Of a stretch of DNA of 64,000 nucleotides, positions 44,972 to 53,626 are shown one piece after another. How positions within the stretch are numbered: the stretch's first letter is position 1; each line of letters begins with the position of its first letter. Source of the DNA: JASGIT01 sp047601665 (GTDB taxonomy: Bacteria > Pseudomonadota > Gammaproteobacteria > Burkholderiales > Burkholderiaceae_C); NCBI GenBank assembly GCA_047601665.1, contig JASGIT010000001.1:3782001-3846000 (forward strand). Direction: 5' to 3'. The notes under the pieces were generated by a model. It was not told the origin of the DNA, ran no database searches, and was given only the letters and a program-made list of their open reading frames with translations. A program made the translations under genes and the position numbers.

Positions 44972-47900
44972 TTATGCCGTCGATTGCGGCACCGTGAACA
45001 CCATGTTGGCCGCCCCGCGGAATTGCCCCTTGGGCACAAGGAAGCGCAGCGTCGCCTGGTCGCCGACCACCTCGCCCACGTTGCCACTGGCAACTGCGCT
45101 GCGCGCCACCATCACGCCATAGTGGTTGCTGGCCGGCTTGGTGGCGGTGAAGTGGTTGGCCGTCACGCTCATGAACACCCCGGCGCATAGGCTGACTGTG
45201 TCGCTGAAGCTGTTGCCCTGCAGCACCACGGTGTGGAACAGGCCGTCGAACTTTTGCGCGGCCAACTGTTTGAGCATCGCCTCGCCCAGGCCCAGGCGCG
45301 TCAGCTGGTTGTGCGCCAGCACCAACTGGCCGCGGCCCGTGGGGACCTGGAATTCACCATTGGCCGCCTTCACCAGGGCGGCGACCGCCCCCGCGACCGC
45401 CGCATTCGGAGGCGGCATGCCGTAGAAGGCGAGGTCGCCGCCGATCAGGTTGTGCGCGATCTCGCACAGGCCTATGGCGTTCTGCACTACCACCGAGGCC
45501 AGGGGCGCGGGGGCCACCTCGCACTGGTGCATGCGCAGCTCGTCCGTGCCGTCCACGACGATCCAGGGCCAGGACGCATCCTGCTTGCCGTCGATGCGCA
45601 GGCCGTGCAGGCCCAGCGCCCGGTTGTTCTTCAACTCCAGCAGGGCCTTGGGCTCCATGGCCAGTTGCAGGTCGCGCAGCTCCAGCGCGGTGAATTCAGC
45701 CAGCGTCAGCGGCCCGCGCACGGCGACCACGGCGGTGGGCCCGCAGCCGTGCAGCGACAGCCGCATCTGGTCGCCGGCGACGGAGAGGCCGTCGAGCACG
45801 TGCCGGCCCGGCAGGAAGCAGATACACAGGTGGCCGCCGTACTCCTTGAGCAGCTGCTGCAGCAGGTCGGAGTCCAGCTGCGGGAAGTCGCCGCCCTTGC
45901 CGATGGTGATCTCGCAGCCGCCGCCCGCCTGCGCCGGCGCCTGGACCGTGGCGGCGAACACCAGGGTCTGCTGCGGCACCGGCGTGCCGCCGCTGGCCAG
46001 CAGGTGGGCGCGCACGCGCTGCTGCGCATCGGCGCCGAGCTGCCAGGGGCATTCGGCCTGGCCCAGCGCGTCGGTGACGGCTTCGGCTGTGGCGGCGGCC
46101 GGGCTGCCCACGGCGCCGCCTCCGGCCTCCACCGTGAAGCGCACGCGGCTGCCCGCCACCGGCAGCGCGCCGCGCGCCACGCGCACGCGCAGCGGCTCGG
46201 CCAGCGCGGCGCCGGGCGCGGCCTGCTGGCCGTCGCCGCCCACGTACAGCAGCTGCGTCAGCTGCGTGAGCGGCGGGAACCATTCGCGGCAGTCGGTGAT
46301 GGCGCTCACCAGGCCGCCGGCGTCCACCGTCACCAGGCCCAGGCGCGCCCAGCCGTCGCGCACGCCGGCGGGGGGGCAGGGCAGGGGCGCGCCTTCTTCG
46401 TCCTGCGGCCACTCGACATCGGCGGTGGCGGTGCGCGCGGGTATCTGCCAGTAGTCGCCCACGCGGTAGGCGCCGCCAGGCGCGAAGCGCACCTGCACGC
46501 CGTCTTCCAGCGTGATCCAGCTGCCTTCCACCAGGGCCAGCGCGTTCTGGCCGGCCGCTGTGGGCCGCTGGTCCCAGCGCCGCAGCAGCGGGTGGCTGCC
46601 GGCATCCTGCCCCAGGCCGGTGGCGGGCACGCCGGCCAGCACCAGCTCCAGCGCATCGTCGCCGTCGTTCAGGTATTCGAACAGCTGGCCCGCGCGCTGC
46701 TGCAGTGTGGCCGCATCGTCCAGCAGCTCCACGCGGTCGTGCGGTGCCAGGTCCAAGTTGGCGTCGCGCCCGCGCGCGGCCACGCGCACGGTGGTGCGCT
46801 GGGCCACGCTGTCCACCGTCACGGACTGTACGGCGTAGGCCACCGATCCGTTCTCGCGCGACCACTTGAAGGTGGCGGTGCCGGCGGCATCCACGCTGTG
46901 GATCTCCACGCGGTAGAGCTGGTTCTCCAGCCGGCGGTAGCCGGCGCTGGCGGCGATGTCGCATACGCCTGCGGCGGCCAACTGGGGCTCGGCGCGCGCG
47001 GCCAGGCGCGCGCTGGCGGGGGCCGTGAGCTGGTCCCACCCGTCCGCCTGCGCGCCGCAGTGCCAGGGCGCATTGCCGCCCGGCAGCGCCAGGGCGCGCA
47101 CCTGGGCGATCTGGCGCGCGCGCGTGGCCGTGTCCGGCCCGCCCAGGGCCACCTCGCGGATGACCGGGTCTTCGAGCGCGCTGATGTGCCGCTGCCAGGC
47201 GCGCAGGTAGATCAGGTGCGTGCCCGGCGCCAGCCGCGCGCTCGCGCCGCCATCGGGCTGGTTGGCCAGCGATGCGTCCTGTTCCCATACACAGTGCTGG
47301 CCCTGCACGTAGTAGCAGCCGGCGCCGATCAGCAAGCTGGCCGCGGGCAGGGCCGCGGGCGTGCCCGCGCCGCCGGCCTGCACGCGCCAGGCCTGGCCGC
47401 CGCCGACCAGCCAGGCATCGGTGCCGCCCGCCACCGACAGGCCCGCGAGGTGCGGGGCGCCGGCCACGGGCTGGGCCGCCCAGCTCGCGCCGCCGTTCGT
47501 CGTGGCCAGCAGCGTGCCGCCGTCGCCGGCCGCCCAGCCGGCGCTGGCATCGCGCATGCACAGCGCGCGCAGCCGGGCCTTGCTGCCGCTTGCGGCCGCG
47601 CTCCATGTGGCGCCGCCGTCGCTGCTGGCCAGCAGCGTGCCGCCGTCGCCCGCTGCGAGGGCCTGCGCGCCGTCGAGGACCACGGCGCGCAGCGTGGCCG
47701 TGGTGCCGCTGTCTACGCGCGTCCAGTTCTGGCCGCCGTCGGTGCTGCGCACGATGGCGCCGCCCTGGCCCACGGCCAGGCCGTTCTGCGCGCTGGTGAA
47801 AGCCACGGCATGCAGGCGCGGCACGCCGGTGGCGTGCGGTGTCCAGGTGGCGCCGCCGTCCACGGTGCGCAGCGCCAGGCCGCCGTCGCCCACGGCCCAG

Positions 47901-48388
47901 GCGTGCTGGGCGTCGAATGCGGCCGCGCCGCGCAGGGTCTGCGGCGTGCCGCCGTCCTGGGCCGTCCAGGCCGCGCCGGCGTTGACGGTGCGCAGGATGG
48001 TGCCGCCGTCGCCCACGGCCCAGCCGGTGCCGGCGCTGCGGGCCAGGGCGCGCAGGTGGCGCGTGCTGCCCGTGTCGGCCACGGTCCATGCGGCGCCGCC
48101 GTTGCTGCTGGTGAGCAGCACGCCGTCCTCGCCGGCGATCCAGATGCTGTTCGCGTCCTGCGCGTGCACGGCCAGGGCGCGCACTCCGGCCGAGAGCGCG
48201 AAGCCCGCGCCCTCGGCCGGGGCGCCGCTGGCGCCGATCACGTCCCGGGCCAGGTGCTCGTGGCGGTGGCGCGTGATGTCGCCCTGCTCGTTGAAGTCCG
48301 CATCGGTGAGCACGCGGCCCTGCTGCAGGCGCACCGCGGTGTAGTGCGCGCGCGGGTCGAAGGTCTCGCGGGAGAGATCGCCTTGCAT
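44972..48388 (-). CDS. DUF6519 / YCF48 propeller / beta-helix giant protein
   Basis: 1138 residues. MQGDLSRETFDPRAHYTAVR then QQGRVLTDADFNEQ is the DUF6519 signature of eCIS loci. Residues about 80-370 hold seven copies of a YCF48-type blade (pattern GWAVGDGGTILRT..GG..W), so probably one seven-bladed propeller. A long middle region and an Ig-like part (about 735-830) follow. From about 845 (CEITIGKGGDFPQLD) the sequence looks like a right-handed beta-helix with LELKNNRALGLHGLRIDG turns. The last gene of the operon. A tail-fibre or cell-surface-recognition role is inferred from architecture and position; binding target unknown. Confidence 0.75.
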   Translation of the reverse strand: MQGDLSRETFDPRAHYTAVRLQQGRVLTDADFNEQGDITRHRHEHLARDVIGASGAPAEGAGFALSAGVRALAVHAQDANSIWIAGEDGVLLTSSNGGAAWTVADTGSTRHLRALARSAGTGWAVGDGGTILRTVNAGAAWTAQDGGTPQTLRGAAAFDAQHAWAVGDGGLALRTVDGGATWTPHATGVPRLHAVAFTSAQNGLAVGQGGAIVRSTDGGQNWTRVDSGTTATLRAVVLDGAQALAAGDGGTLLASSDGGATWSAAASGSKARLRALCMRDASAGWAAGDGGTLLATTNGGASWAAQPVAGAPHLAGLSVAGGTDAWLVGGGQAWRVQAGGAGTPAALPAASLLIGAGCYYVQGQHCVWEQDASLANQPDGGASARLAPGTHLIYLRAWQRHISALEDPVIREVALGGPDTATRARQIAQVRALALPGGNAPWHCGAQADGWDQLTAPASARLAARAEPQLAAAGVCDIAASAGYRRLENQLYRVEIHSVDAAGTATFKWSRENGSVAYAVQSVTVDSVAQRTTVRVAARGRDANLDLAPHDRVELLDDAATLQQRAGQLFEYLNDGDDALELVLAGVPATGLGQDAGSHPLLRRWDQRPTAAGQNALALVEGSWITLEDGVQVRFAPGGAYRVGDYWQIPARTATADVEWPQDEEGAPLPCPPAGVRDGWARLGLVTVDAGGLVSAITDCREWFPPLTQLTQLLYVGGDGQQAAPGAALAEPLRVRVARGALPVAGSRVRFTVEAGGGAVGSPAAATAEAVTDALGQAECPWQLGADAQQRVRAHLLASGGTPVPQQTLVFAATVQAPAQAGGGCEITIGKGGDFPQLDSDLLQQLLKEYGGHLCICFLPGRHVLDGLSVAGDQMRLSLHGCGPTAVVAVRGPLTLAEFTALELRDLQLAMEPKALLELKNNRALGLHGLRIDGKQDASWPWIVVDGTDELRMHQCEVAPAPLASVVVQNAIGLCEIAHNLIGGDLAFYGMPPPNAAVAGAVAALVKAANGEFQVPTGRGQLVLAHNQLTRLGLGEAMLKQLAAQKFDGLFHTVVLQGNSFSDTVSLCAGVFMSVTANHFTATKPASNHYGVMVARSAVASGNVGEVVGDQATLRFLVPKGQFRGAANMVFTVPQSTA

Positions 48389-48407
48389 GGTGTGGCTCCT
48401 TGCCTCG

Positions 48408-50717
48408 TCAATTGGCGTAGTGCACCCCGGCCGCGAGGCCCAGGCGCAGGTATTCGGCGAGCGCGTCGCGCAGGTTGGCCTCGCGCTGGGGCTGGCGCAG
48501 CCGCTCGTAGGCGCCCATCTCGGCGCCGCTCTCGGCGCCGGTGAGGATCTGCGGCGCGCAGCGCTGGTCGAGCTGGCCCAGCGCCGGGTCGCCATAGCGG
48601 CGCGCGGTGAACAGCGGCCGCACGGTGGCCTCGGCCTCGGCGCGCACGGCGGCTTCCTCGGCGCCCGCCGGCGGGGGCAGGCCGGCCGCCTGGGCTGCCG
48701 CGCGCAGGGCGGCGATGCGGGTGTCGCTCTCCAACTGCGGCTGGCAGCGGTAGCGGCGCGGCACCTGGGAGGCCGGCGGCACGTAGCAGAAGCGCACGCA
48801 GCCGCTCTGGCGCTGCTCGGCCGTGGCGGGCGCGTCGAAGATGCAGTCGCTGGCCGAGAGCGTGAGACCGTGCACGCCGCCGAAGAAGGTCGTGCGCTGC
48901 AGGTCCAGCGCGGCCTGGGGGGCCTGCAGGGCGGGCTGGGGCGGCATGCCTTCGTCCAGCAGGCCGACGATGCTGTCCGCCACGGCCACGCCAGCCACCG
49001 GGCCGGCGACGGCGATGGGCGCCGCCAGGCTGGAGAGCACGCGCAGCGCCAGGCGCGGGCTGTCGCCGCCCACCGTGACGTGGGTGCCGCCGGGCAGCAC
49101 GGTGCAGTGCGCCAGCTCCACCTGCCCCAGCGGCCCGGAGATGTCCAGCGGCCCCTGCAGCAGCAGCCCGCTGAGGAACAGCGCGCCGGGGTTGGCGGAG
49201 CCGGCCGCGGCCGTGCCGGCCACCTGCAGCCGGCCCTGCCAGTGCGCGCGCACCTGCACCGCCTGGAAGCGCCCGGGCAGGCGCCCCAGGGTGCCCGGCA
49301 GCGCCCCCGGCACGGGAACGAGCGGCCATTGGCCCGAGACGACCAGCAGCCGCGAGCCCTCGGCGATGTCGATGGTCAGCGGCGCGGGGTCGTCCTCGGT
49401 GAGGCTGTCCATGAGCACGATCACGCCGGTGCGGCCCGGCGCCAGCGCGTTCCAGGCCGCCACCGCGTCGCGCAGCGAGGCGAACAGCGTGCCCGTGGTG
49501 CCCAGCGGCAGCAGGTGCGTCACGCCGACCTGCCACACGCCGGGGTCGAAGAAGCCGCCCGTGTCCGGGTCCGCCGCCGTGTCCTGGGACAGGCTGGCGC
49601 TGGCCGCGCGCAGCGCGTCGCCGCGGTCGTAGGGGCCGCCGCCGATGTCGTCCACGCTGCCGTGCGCGGCGTGCAGCCAGACCTGCTGCACGTCGAGCGG
49701 AGCCGCGAAGGCGATGCGCCCGCGCCGCACGTCCAGGGCCGCCGCGCGCGGCGTGGGGACGGCCTGCTCCACGGCGTCGGGAATCTCGCAGATCCACAGG
49801 CCCTCGCGTGCGACCTCCACCGGCTGGGCCTCGCCCGCCAGCTGGGCGAACACGCGCAGCACGGGCGCACTGGCGGTCATGAACACGGGCGCGGGGTCCG
49901 CGCTGCCGGCGCGCAGCCGCTCCAGCTCGGCATGCAGGGCCAGCGCGCGCAGCGGCGCGCTCGCGTGCTCCTCGCGCGCGGCCTGGGTCACGGCGCCGCC
50001 GGCCTCGGTGCGCGGGGTGTTGAACAGCGGCGCGTCCACGCCCGCGGGGTGCATGTGCCAGAAGCCCTGGGCGTTCCTGCGTGCGCTGATGAAGTCCGCC
50101 CCGGGCTCGCCCGGCGCGCCCTGGCCCAGCGGCTGCGCGCGCAGCCGCCACAGGAAGATGCCGACGTTGGGAATGTTGAAGCGGCCGCCGGCGCTGTCGG
50201 CGTTGCGCACCTCCAGCGTGTGCGCATACGTGTCGAACGCGCCGCCGGAGGCCTGGGCGAGTTCGGCGCGTGCCGCGTCGCGCACGCCGGCCGTGGCGGC
50301 CGGAGCGCGGCGCACGTGGTTCATGTGCTGCGTGGTCGCCAGGCGCTGGAAGAACTCCACGGCCGCCGCCGGCCAGCCGGTCACGTCGCGCGCGAGCTGC
50401 TCCAGCACCAAGGCCGTGCCCTTGCGGCGCCGGTAGGCCAGGGTGTTGGCCACCCAGGCGCGCGTGCTGACGCCGGCCGACGGCACGGGCCGGATCGGCC
50501 GCGCCCCGACGAGGTCGCCGATGTAGGGCACGGTCCATTCGTCGCAGGTCTCGATGAACCAGTTGTCGTACAGGCGCGCGGTGTCGGATTCGAGCGCCGT
50601 GAGTTCTTCCTCGATCACGGCCAGCAGGGCGCGCAGCGGCTGGCCCTGCCCGGCATCGCGCAGGCGGTGGATGGCGGGCAGCAGCTGGTACAGCCGTTCG
50701 GGGGTGAGCAGGCTCAT
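48408..50717 (-). CDS. eCIS baseplate/tail protein (phage tail protein I-like N-terminus)
   Basis: 769 residues from ATG 50717, overlapping the stop of the preceding gene (ATGA). The N-terminus MSLLTPERLYQLLPAIHRLRD, then YDNWFIETCDEWTVPYIGDLVG and TLAYRRRKGTALVLEQLARDVTGW, matches tail-protein-I-like domains of eCIS (Afp12/13 position). A long beta-rich C-terminal part with a beta-helix-like segment (GQVELAHCTVLPGGTHVTVGG) probably links to fibres. The DUF6519 gene follows 19 bp later. Confidence 0.75.
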   Translation of the reverse strand: MSLLTPERLYQLLPAIHRLRDAGQGQPLRALLAVIEEELTALESDTARLYDNWFIETCDEWTVPYIGDLVGARPIRPVPSAGVSTRAWVANTLAYRRRKGTALVLEQLARDVTGWPAAAVEFFQRLATTQHMNHVRRAPAATAGVRDAARAELAQASGGAFDTYAHTLEVRNADSAGGRFNIPNVGIFLWRLRAQPLGQGAPGEPGADFISARRNAQGFWHMHPAGVDAPLFNTPRTEAGGAVTQAAREEHASAPLRALALHAELERLRAGSADPAPVFMTASAPVLRVFAQLAGEAQPVEVAREGLWICEIPDAVEQAVPTPRAAALDVRRGRIAFAAPLDVQQVWLHAAHGSVDDIGGGPYDRGDALRAASASLSQDTAADPDTGGFFDPGVWQVGVTHLLPLGTTGTLFASLRDAVAAWNALAPGRTGVIVLMDSLTEDDPAPLTIDIAEGSRLLVVSGQWPLVPVPGALPGTLGRLPGRFQAVQVRAHWQGRLQVAGTAAAGSANPGALFLSGLLLQGPLDISGPLGQVELAHCTVLPGGTHVTVGGDSPRLALRVLSSLAAPIAVAGPVAGVAVADSIVGLLDEGMPPQPALQAPQAALDLQRTTFFGGVHGLTLSASDCIFDAPATAEQRQSGCVRFCYVPPASQVPRRYRCQPQLESDTRIAALRAAAQAAGLPPPAGAEEAAVRAEAEATVRPLFTARRYGDPALGQLDQRCAPQILTGAESGAEMGAYERLRQPQREANLRDALAEYLRLGLAAGVHYAN

Positions 50718-53626
50718 GGCGCGGCCTCCAGCAGTTGCACGGCGGCGGGGTTGATCAGCAGCAGCTCGGCCGGCTGCATGGTGCCGTCCCAGCGCGCGCC
50801 GAAGGCCGGCAGCACCTGCTCGGCGGCATCGGCGCCGCCGTCCTCGCCGTAGGACTGCAGTACCTTCAGTTCCACGGCCACCACGCCCGGCACCTGGTGC
50901 AGCAGCGCCATCACGGCGGCGGCGGTGACGCTCTGGGCCAGGTCGCGGGCGTCGAAGCCGTAGGCCTGCCGCAGGCGTGCCTGGCCCTCGGCCAGCACGG
51001 CGTCGGCCTCGTAGCGCGGGTCGATCACCAGGCCGGCCGTGCAGCGGAAATAGCGCAGCAGCGCGGCCTGGAGCTCGAACTGCTGCGAGGCGTCGGACTG
51101 GCCGGCGATCGCCTGGTGCAGGTTGTCCAGCACCTGGGCATCGGGCAGGCCGCCGGTGGCGCCCGTGACCGTCACCAGCACGCGCGCGGCGCCGCCCACG
51201 GCGACCAGGTCCGCACGCGCCTTGCCGATGCCGGGAAAGGCGCGCGCGAAGTCCTGGTAGTCGGACAGCGACACCACGCGCTCGAAGGTGAGCAGCGTCA
51301 ACGGCGCGTTGCGGCGCGCGTCTTCCAGCTTCTCCGGGTCCTGTGCGCCGCCGGCCGGCAGCGGGTTGTTCACGCCGCGCAGGCCCAGCGGCATGGCGCG
51401 CGGCATGGTCAGGGCGCCGGCCGCCACCTCGCCGTCCGCACCCAGGCCAGTGCGGTAGCTGGCGCGCACGTTCATCTGGCCCGTGGGCAGGCGCGCGCCC
51501 TGCCGGCCGTCGCCGAACAGCAGGGTCATGCGCGCATCGTCGTCGATGCGTGTGGCGAACACGTGTTCGTCGGGCCCCGCACCGTAGAGCGAGGGGCGCT
51601 CGCTCCACAGCAGGCCGTTGACGCGCAGCGCCAGCGTGCTTTGCGCGCCGCTGCTGCTGGCGGCCGACAGGTAGGTGGTGGGCGGGCGGCGCAGCGTGAA
51701 CTGCTGGAAGGGCCGGGAGGCGTCGCCGTTGCCCAGCACCTCCTGCATGCTCTCGCCATGCGTGGCCGCGACCACGTTGGCGTGGATGCGCAGGCCTTCG
51801 CGCGCGTAGCTGAACTGCAGGCCCTTGTCGCCCTTGAGCACCAGCGTGCTGCGGCCGTTGGCGTGCACCACGTCGTCGAGCGTGGCGATCTCGGCGGCGT
51901 CCACGCCCGGTATGTCGCTGCGCGGGCCGACGAAGGCCAGAGGCTTGCCGCGCGCAAGGCCTAGCACCATGGCCGAGAGCTCGATGCGCAGGCTGCCCGC
52001 GGCCACCGGCGCGTCGATCGGCAGCTCGGCCAGCGGCTGGCGCCGGCTGGCCACGTGGGCCGTGGTGTCGCGAAACCTGAAGGCTTCAGTGGGGGGCGCA
52101 GGAAGGGGCTTGCCGTCGCTGCCGGCCATGCGCAATGCCATCGCACGGCCGGACAGGCCGTAGTCCGCGCGCGCCGTTTCGCGGGCGTCGTACAGGGCAT
52201 AGGTGCGGGCCTCGACGCTGGGCGAGTCCAGCACCACCCAGCTGCCGGGGGCGAGTCCGGGCACCGGCCGCTCCAGGTAGGCGTGTTGGGGCGTCAGTAC
52301 GGCGCCCTGCGAGTCGGTCCACACGCTGGGGTTGGTGCTGTCCCAGTTGGTCGGGTAGTAGGAGCCGGCCCCCTTGGTGTTGCTGGCCGGCAGGGAATTC
52401 CACTGCGGTGCGTTGTTGCCGAAAAAGCCCAGGCGCACGCCGAAGGTGAAGGCGCCGGCCTCGGGCGCGACCGGCTTGGCCGGCGGCTGCGTGCCGGCGG
52501 TGATCGCCTGCACCAGCTGGCTCGCGCTCCAGCCCTGGATGGAGATCATCGCCTGCAGCTCGCTTTCCTGCCAGGCATGGCCGCCGAAGGCGGTGGCGAT
52601 GGCGCCGCTGGCGAAGGGCACGCTGTGGGGCTGCGCCTGGGCGTAGGGGCCGGACATGGCGTACATGACCGGTATCGACCACAGCAGCTGTGGCGGTGCC
52701 TGCGGCGCGACGGGGTCGGGCAGAGGTTCGAGCTCGATGCGCACGCGCTGCAGCGCCTTTTCCTCCTCGACCTCGCGCGCGCGCAGCACCAGGTGGCGCA
52801 GGGCGGCGCCCTTCTTGCCCACGAACAGCAGCAGCTCGCCGGCCTGGATGGCGTTGGCGTCCGCGCCCAGGTAGACGCGGGCGACTTCCAGGGCATCGAC
52901 GGTGGCGTCCACCGGCAGGCCCGGGTCCAGCCGGTACAGGTCGCCGCTGGCGAGCGCCTGGTGCAGGCCGGCGGTTGCGCCGGGCAGGCTGCCCTGCGGC
53001 AGCAGCAGCGCCAGCCGCCGCACGCCGCCGGCGGTGTCGAGCAGCGCCAGGTCGGCGGGCCGCGTCAGGCGCGGGCGCAGCGCGTTCCATGCGGCGCGCG
53101 CCAGCAGGTCCTCGGAAGTCTCGAACACCTGTGGTAGCTTGCCCTGCGGCGGCACGCTCTGGATGGGGCTGCCGGCGGCGATGCTGCACACGCCGGGTGC
53201 GCCGGGCGCATCCTCCACGGTGAAGACCAGGTGCACGCCGGCGGCCACGCCGGGCCGCAGCTCGTAGCCCACCGCGCGGGCCAGTTCCAGCACCGAGTGG
53301 CGCTCGGTCGCGGTGCGCAGGAAGCCTTCGTTGACGATGCGCTCCTGGTAGAAGCCCAGCACGTCGGCCACGCAGGCGGCGGCATCCACCAGCGCCACTG
53401 ACGGGTCGCTGGCCTCGCGCGTGGTCAGCGCCGCCAGCGGTCGCGGCGCGCCGGCTCCCAGCTCGGCCGCGCGCCACAGCGGCAGCCCGGCCAGCATGCG
53501 CCGGTAGAAGCCGGGCTGGGTGTCGATGCGCCAGGCCAGGGCAGGCAGGCCGGGGGCGTTGTATACGGCTTCGGGCGGCTGCGGGCCTTCGCAGCAGTGG
53601 CAGCCGGCCAGGGTGTCGTCGCTCAT
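50714..53626 (-). CDS. Large baseplate protein J-like (Afp12-type position)
   Basis: 970 residues from ATG 53626 (MSDDTLAGCHCCEG, an unusual Cys-rich start: C9, C11, C12). The second half has the baseplate J pattern, for example PLTLLTFERVVSLSDYQDFARAFPGIGKARADL and the late LHQVPGVVAVELKVL. It overlaps both neighbours by the ATGA rule. Together with the preceding gene it would form the wedge that surrounds the hub and triggers sheath contraction. The N-terminal Cys cluster may bind a metal. Confidence 0.8.
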   Translation of the reverse strand: MSDDTLAGCHCCEGPQPPEAVYNAPGLPALAWRIDTQPGFYRRMLAGLPLWRAAELGAGAPRPLAALTTREASDPSVALVDAAACVADVLGFYQERIVNEGFLRTATERHSVLELARAVGYELRPGVAAGVHLVFTVEDAPGAPGVCSIAAGSPIQSVPPQGKLPQVFETSEDLLARAAWNALRPRLTRPADLALLDTAGGVRRLALLLPQGSLPGATAGLHQALASGDLYRLDPGLPVDATVDALEVARVYLGADANAIQAGELLLFVGKKGAALRHLVLRAREVEEEKALQRVRIELEPLPDPVAPQAPPQLLWSIPVMYAMSGPYAQAQPHSVPFASGAIATAFGGHAWQESELQAMISIQGWSASQLVQAITAGTQPPAKPVAPEAGAFTFGVRLGFFGNNAPQWNSLPASNTKGAGSYYPTNWDSTNPSVWTDSQGAVLTPQHAYLERPVPGLAPGSWVVLDSPSVEARTYALYDARETARADYGLSGRAMALRMAGSDGKPLPAPPTEAFRFRDTTAHVASRRQPLAELPIDAPVAAGSLRIELSAMVLGLARGKPLAFVGPRSDIPGVDAAEIATLDDVVHANGRSTLVLKGDKGLQFSYAREGLRIHANVVAATHGESMQEVLGNGDASRPFQQFTLRRPPTTYLSAASSSGAQSTLALRVNGLLWSERPSLYGAGPDEHVFATRIDDDARMTLLFGDGRQGARLPTGQMNVRASYRTGLGADGEVAAGALTMPRAMPLGLRGVNNPLPAGGAQDPEKLEDARRNAPLTLLTFERVVSLSDYQDFARAFPGIGKARADLVAVGGAARVLVTVTGATGGLPDAQVLDNLHQAIAGQSDASQQFELQAALLRYFRCTAGLVIDPRYEADAVLAEGQARLRQAYGFDARDLAQSVTAAAVMALLHQVPGVVAVELKVLQSYGEDGGADAAEQVLPAFGARWDGTMQPAELLLINPAAVQLLEAAP

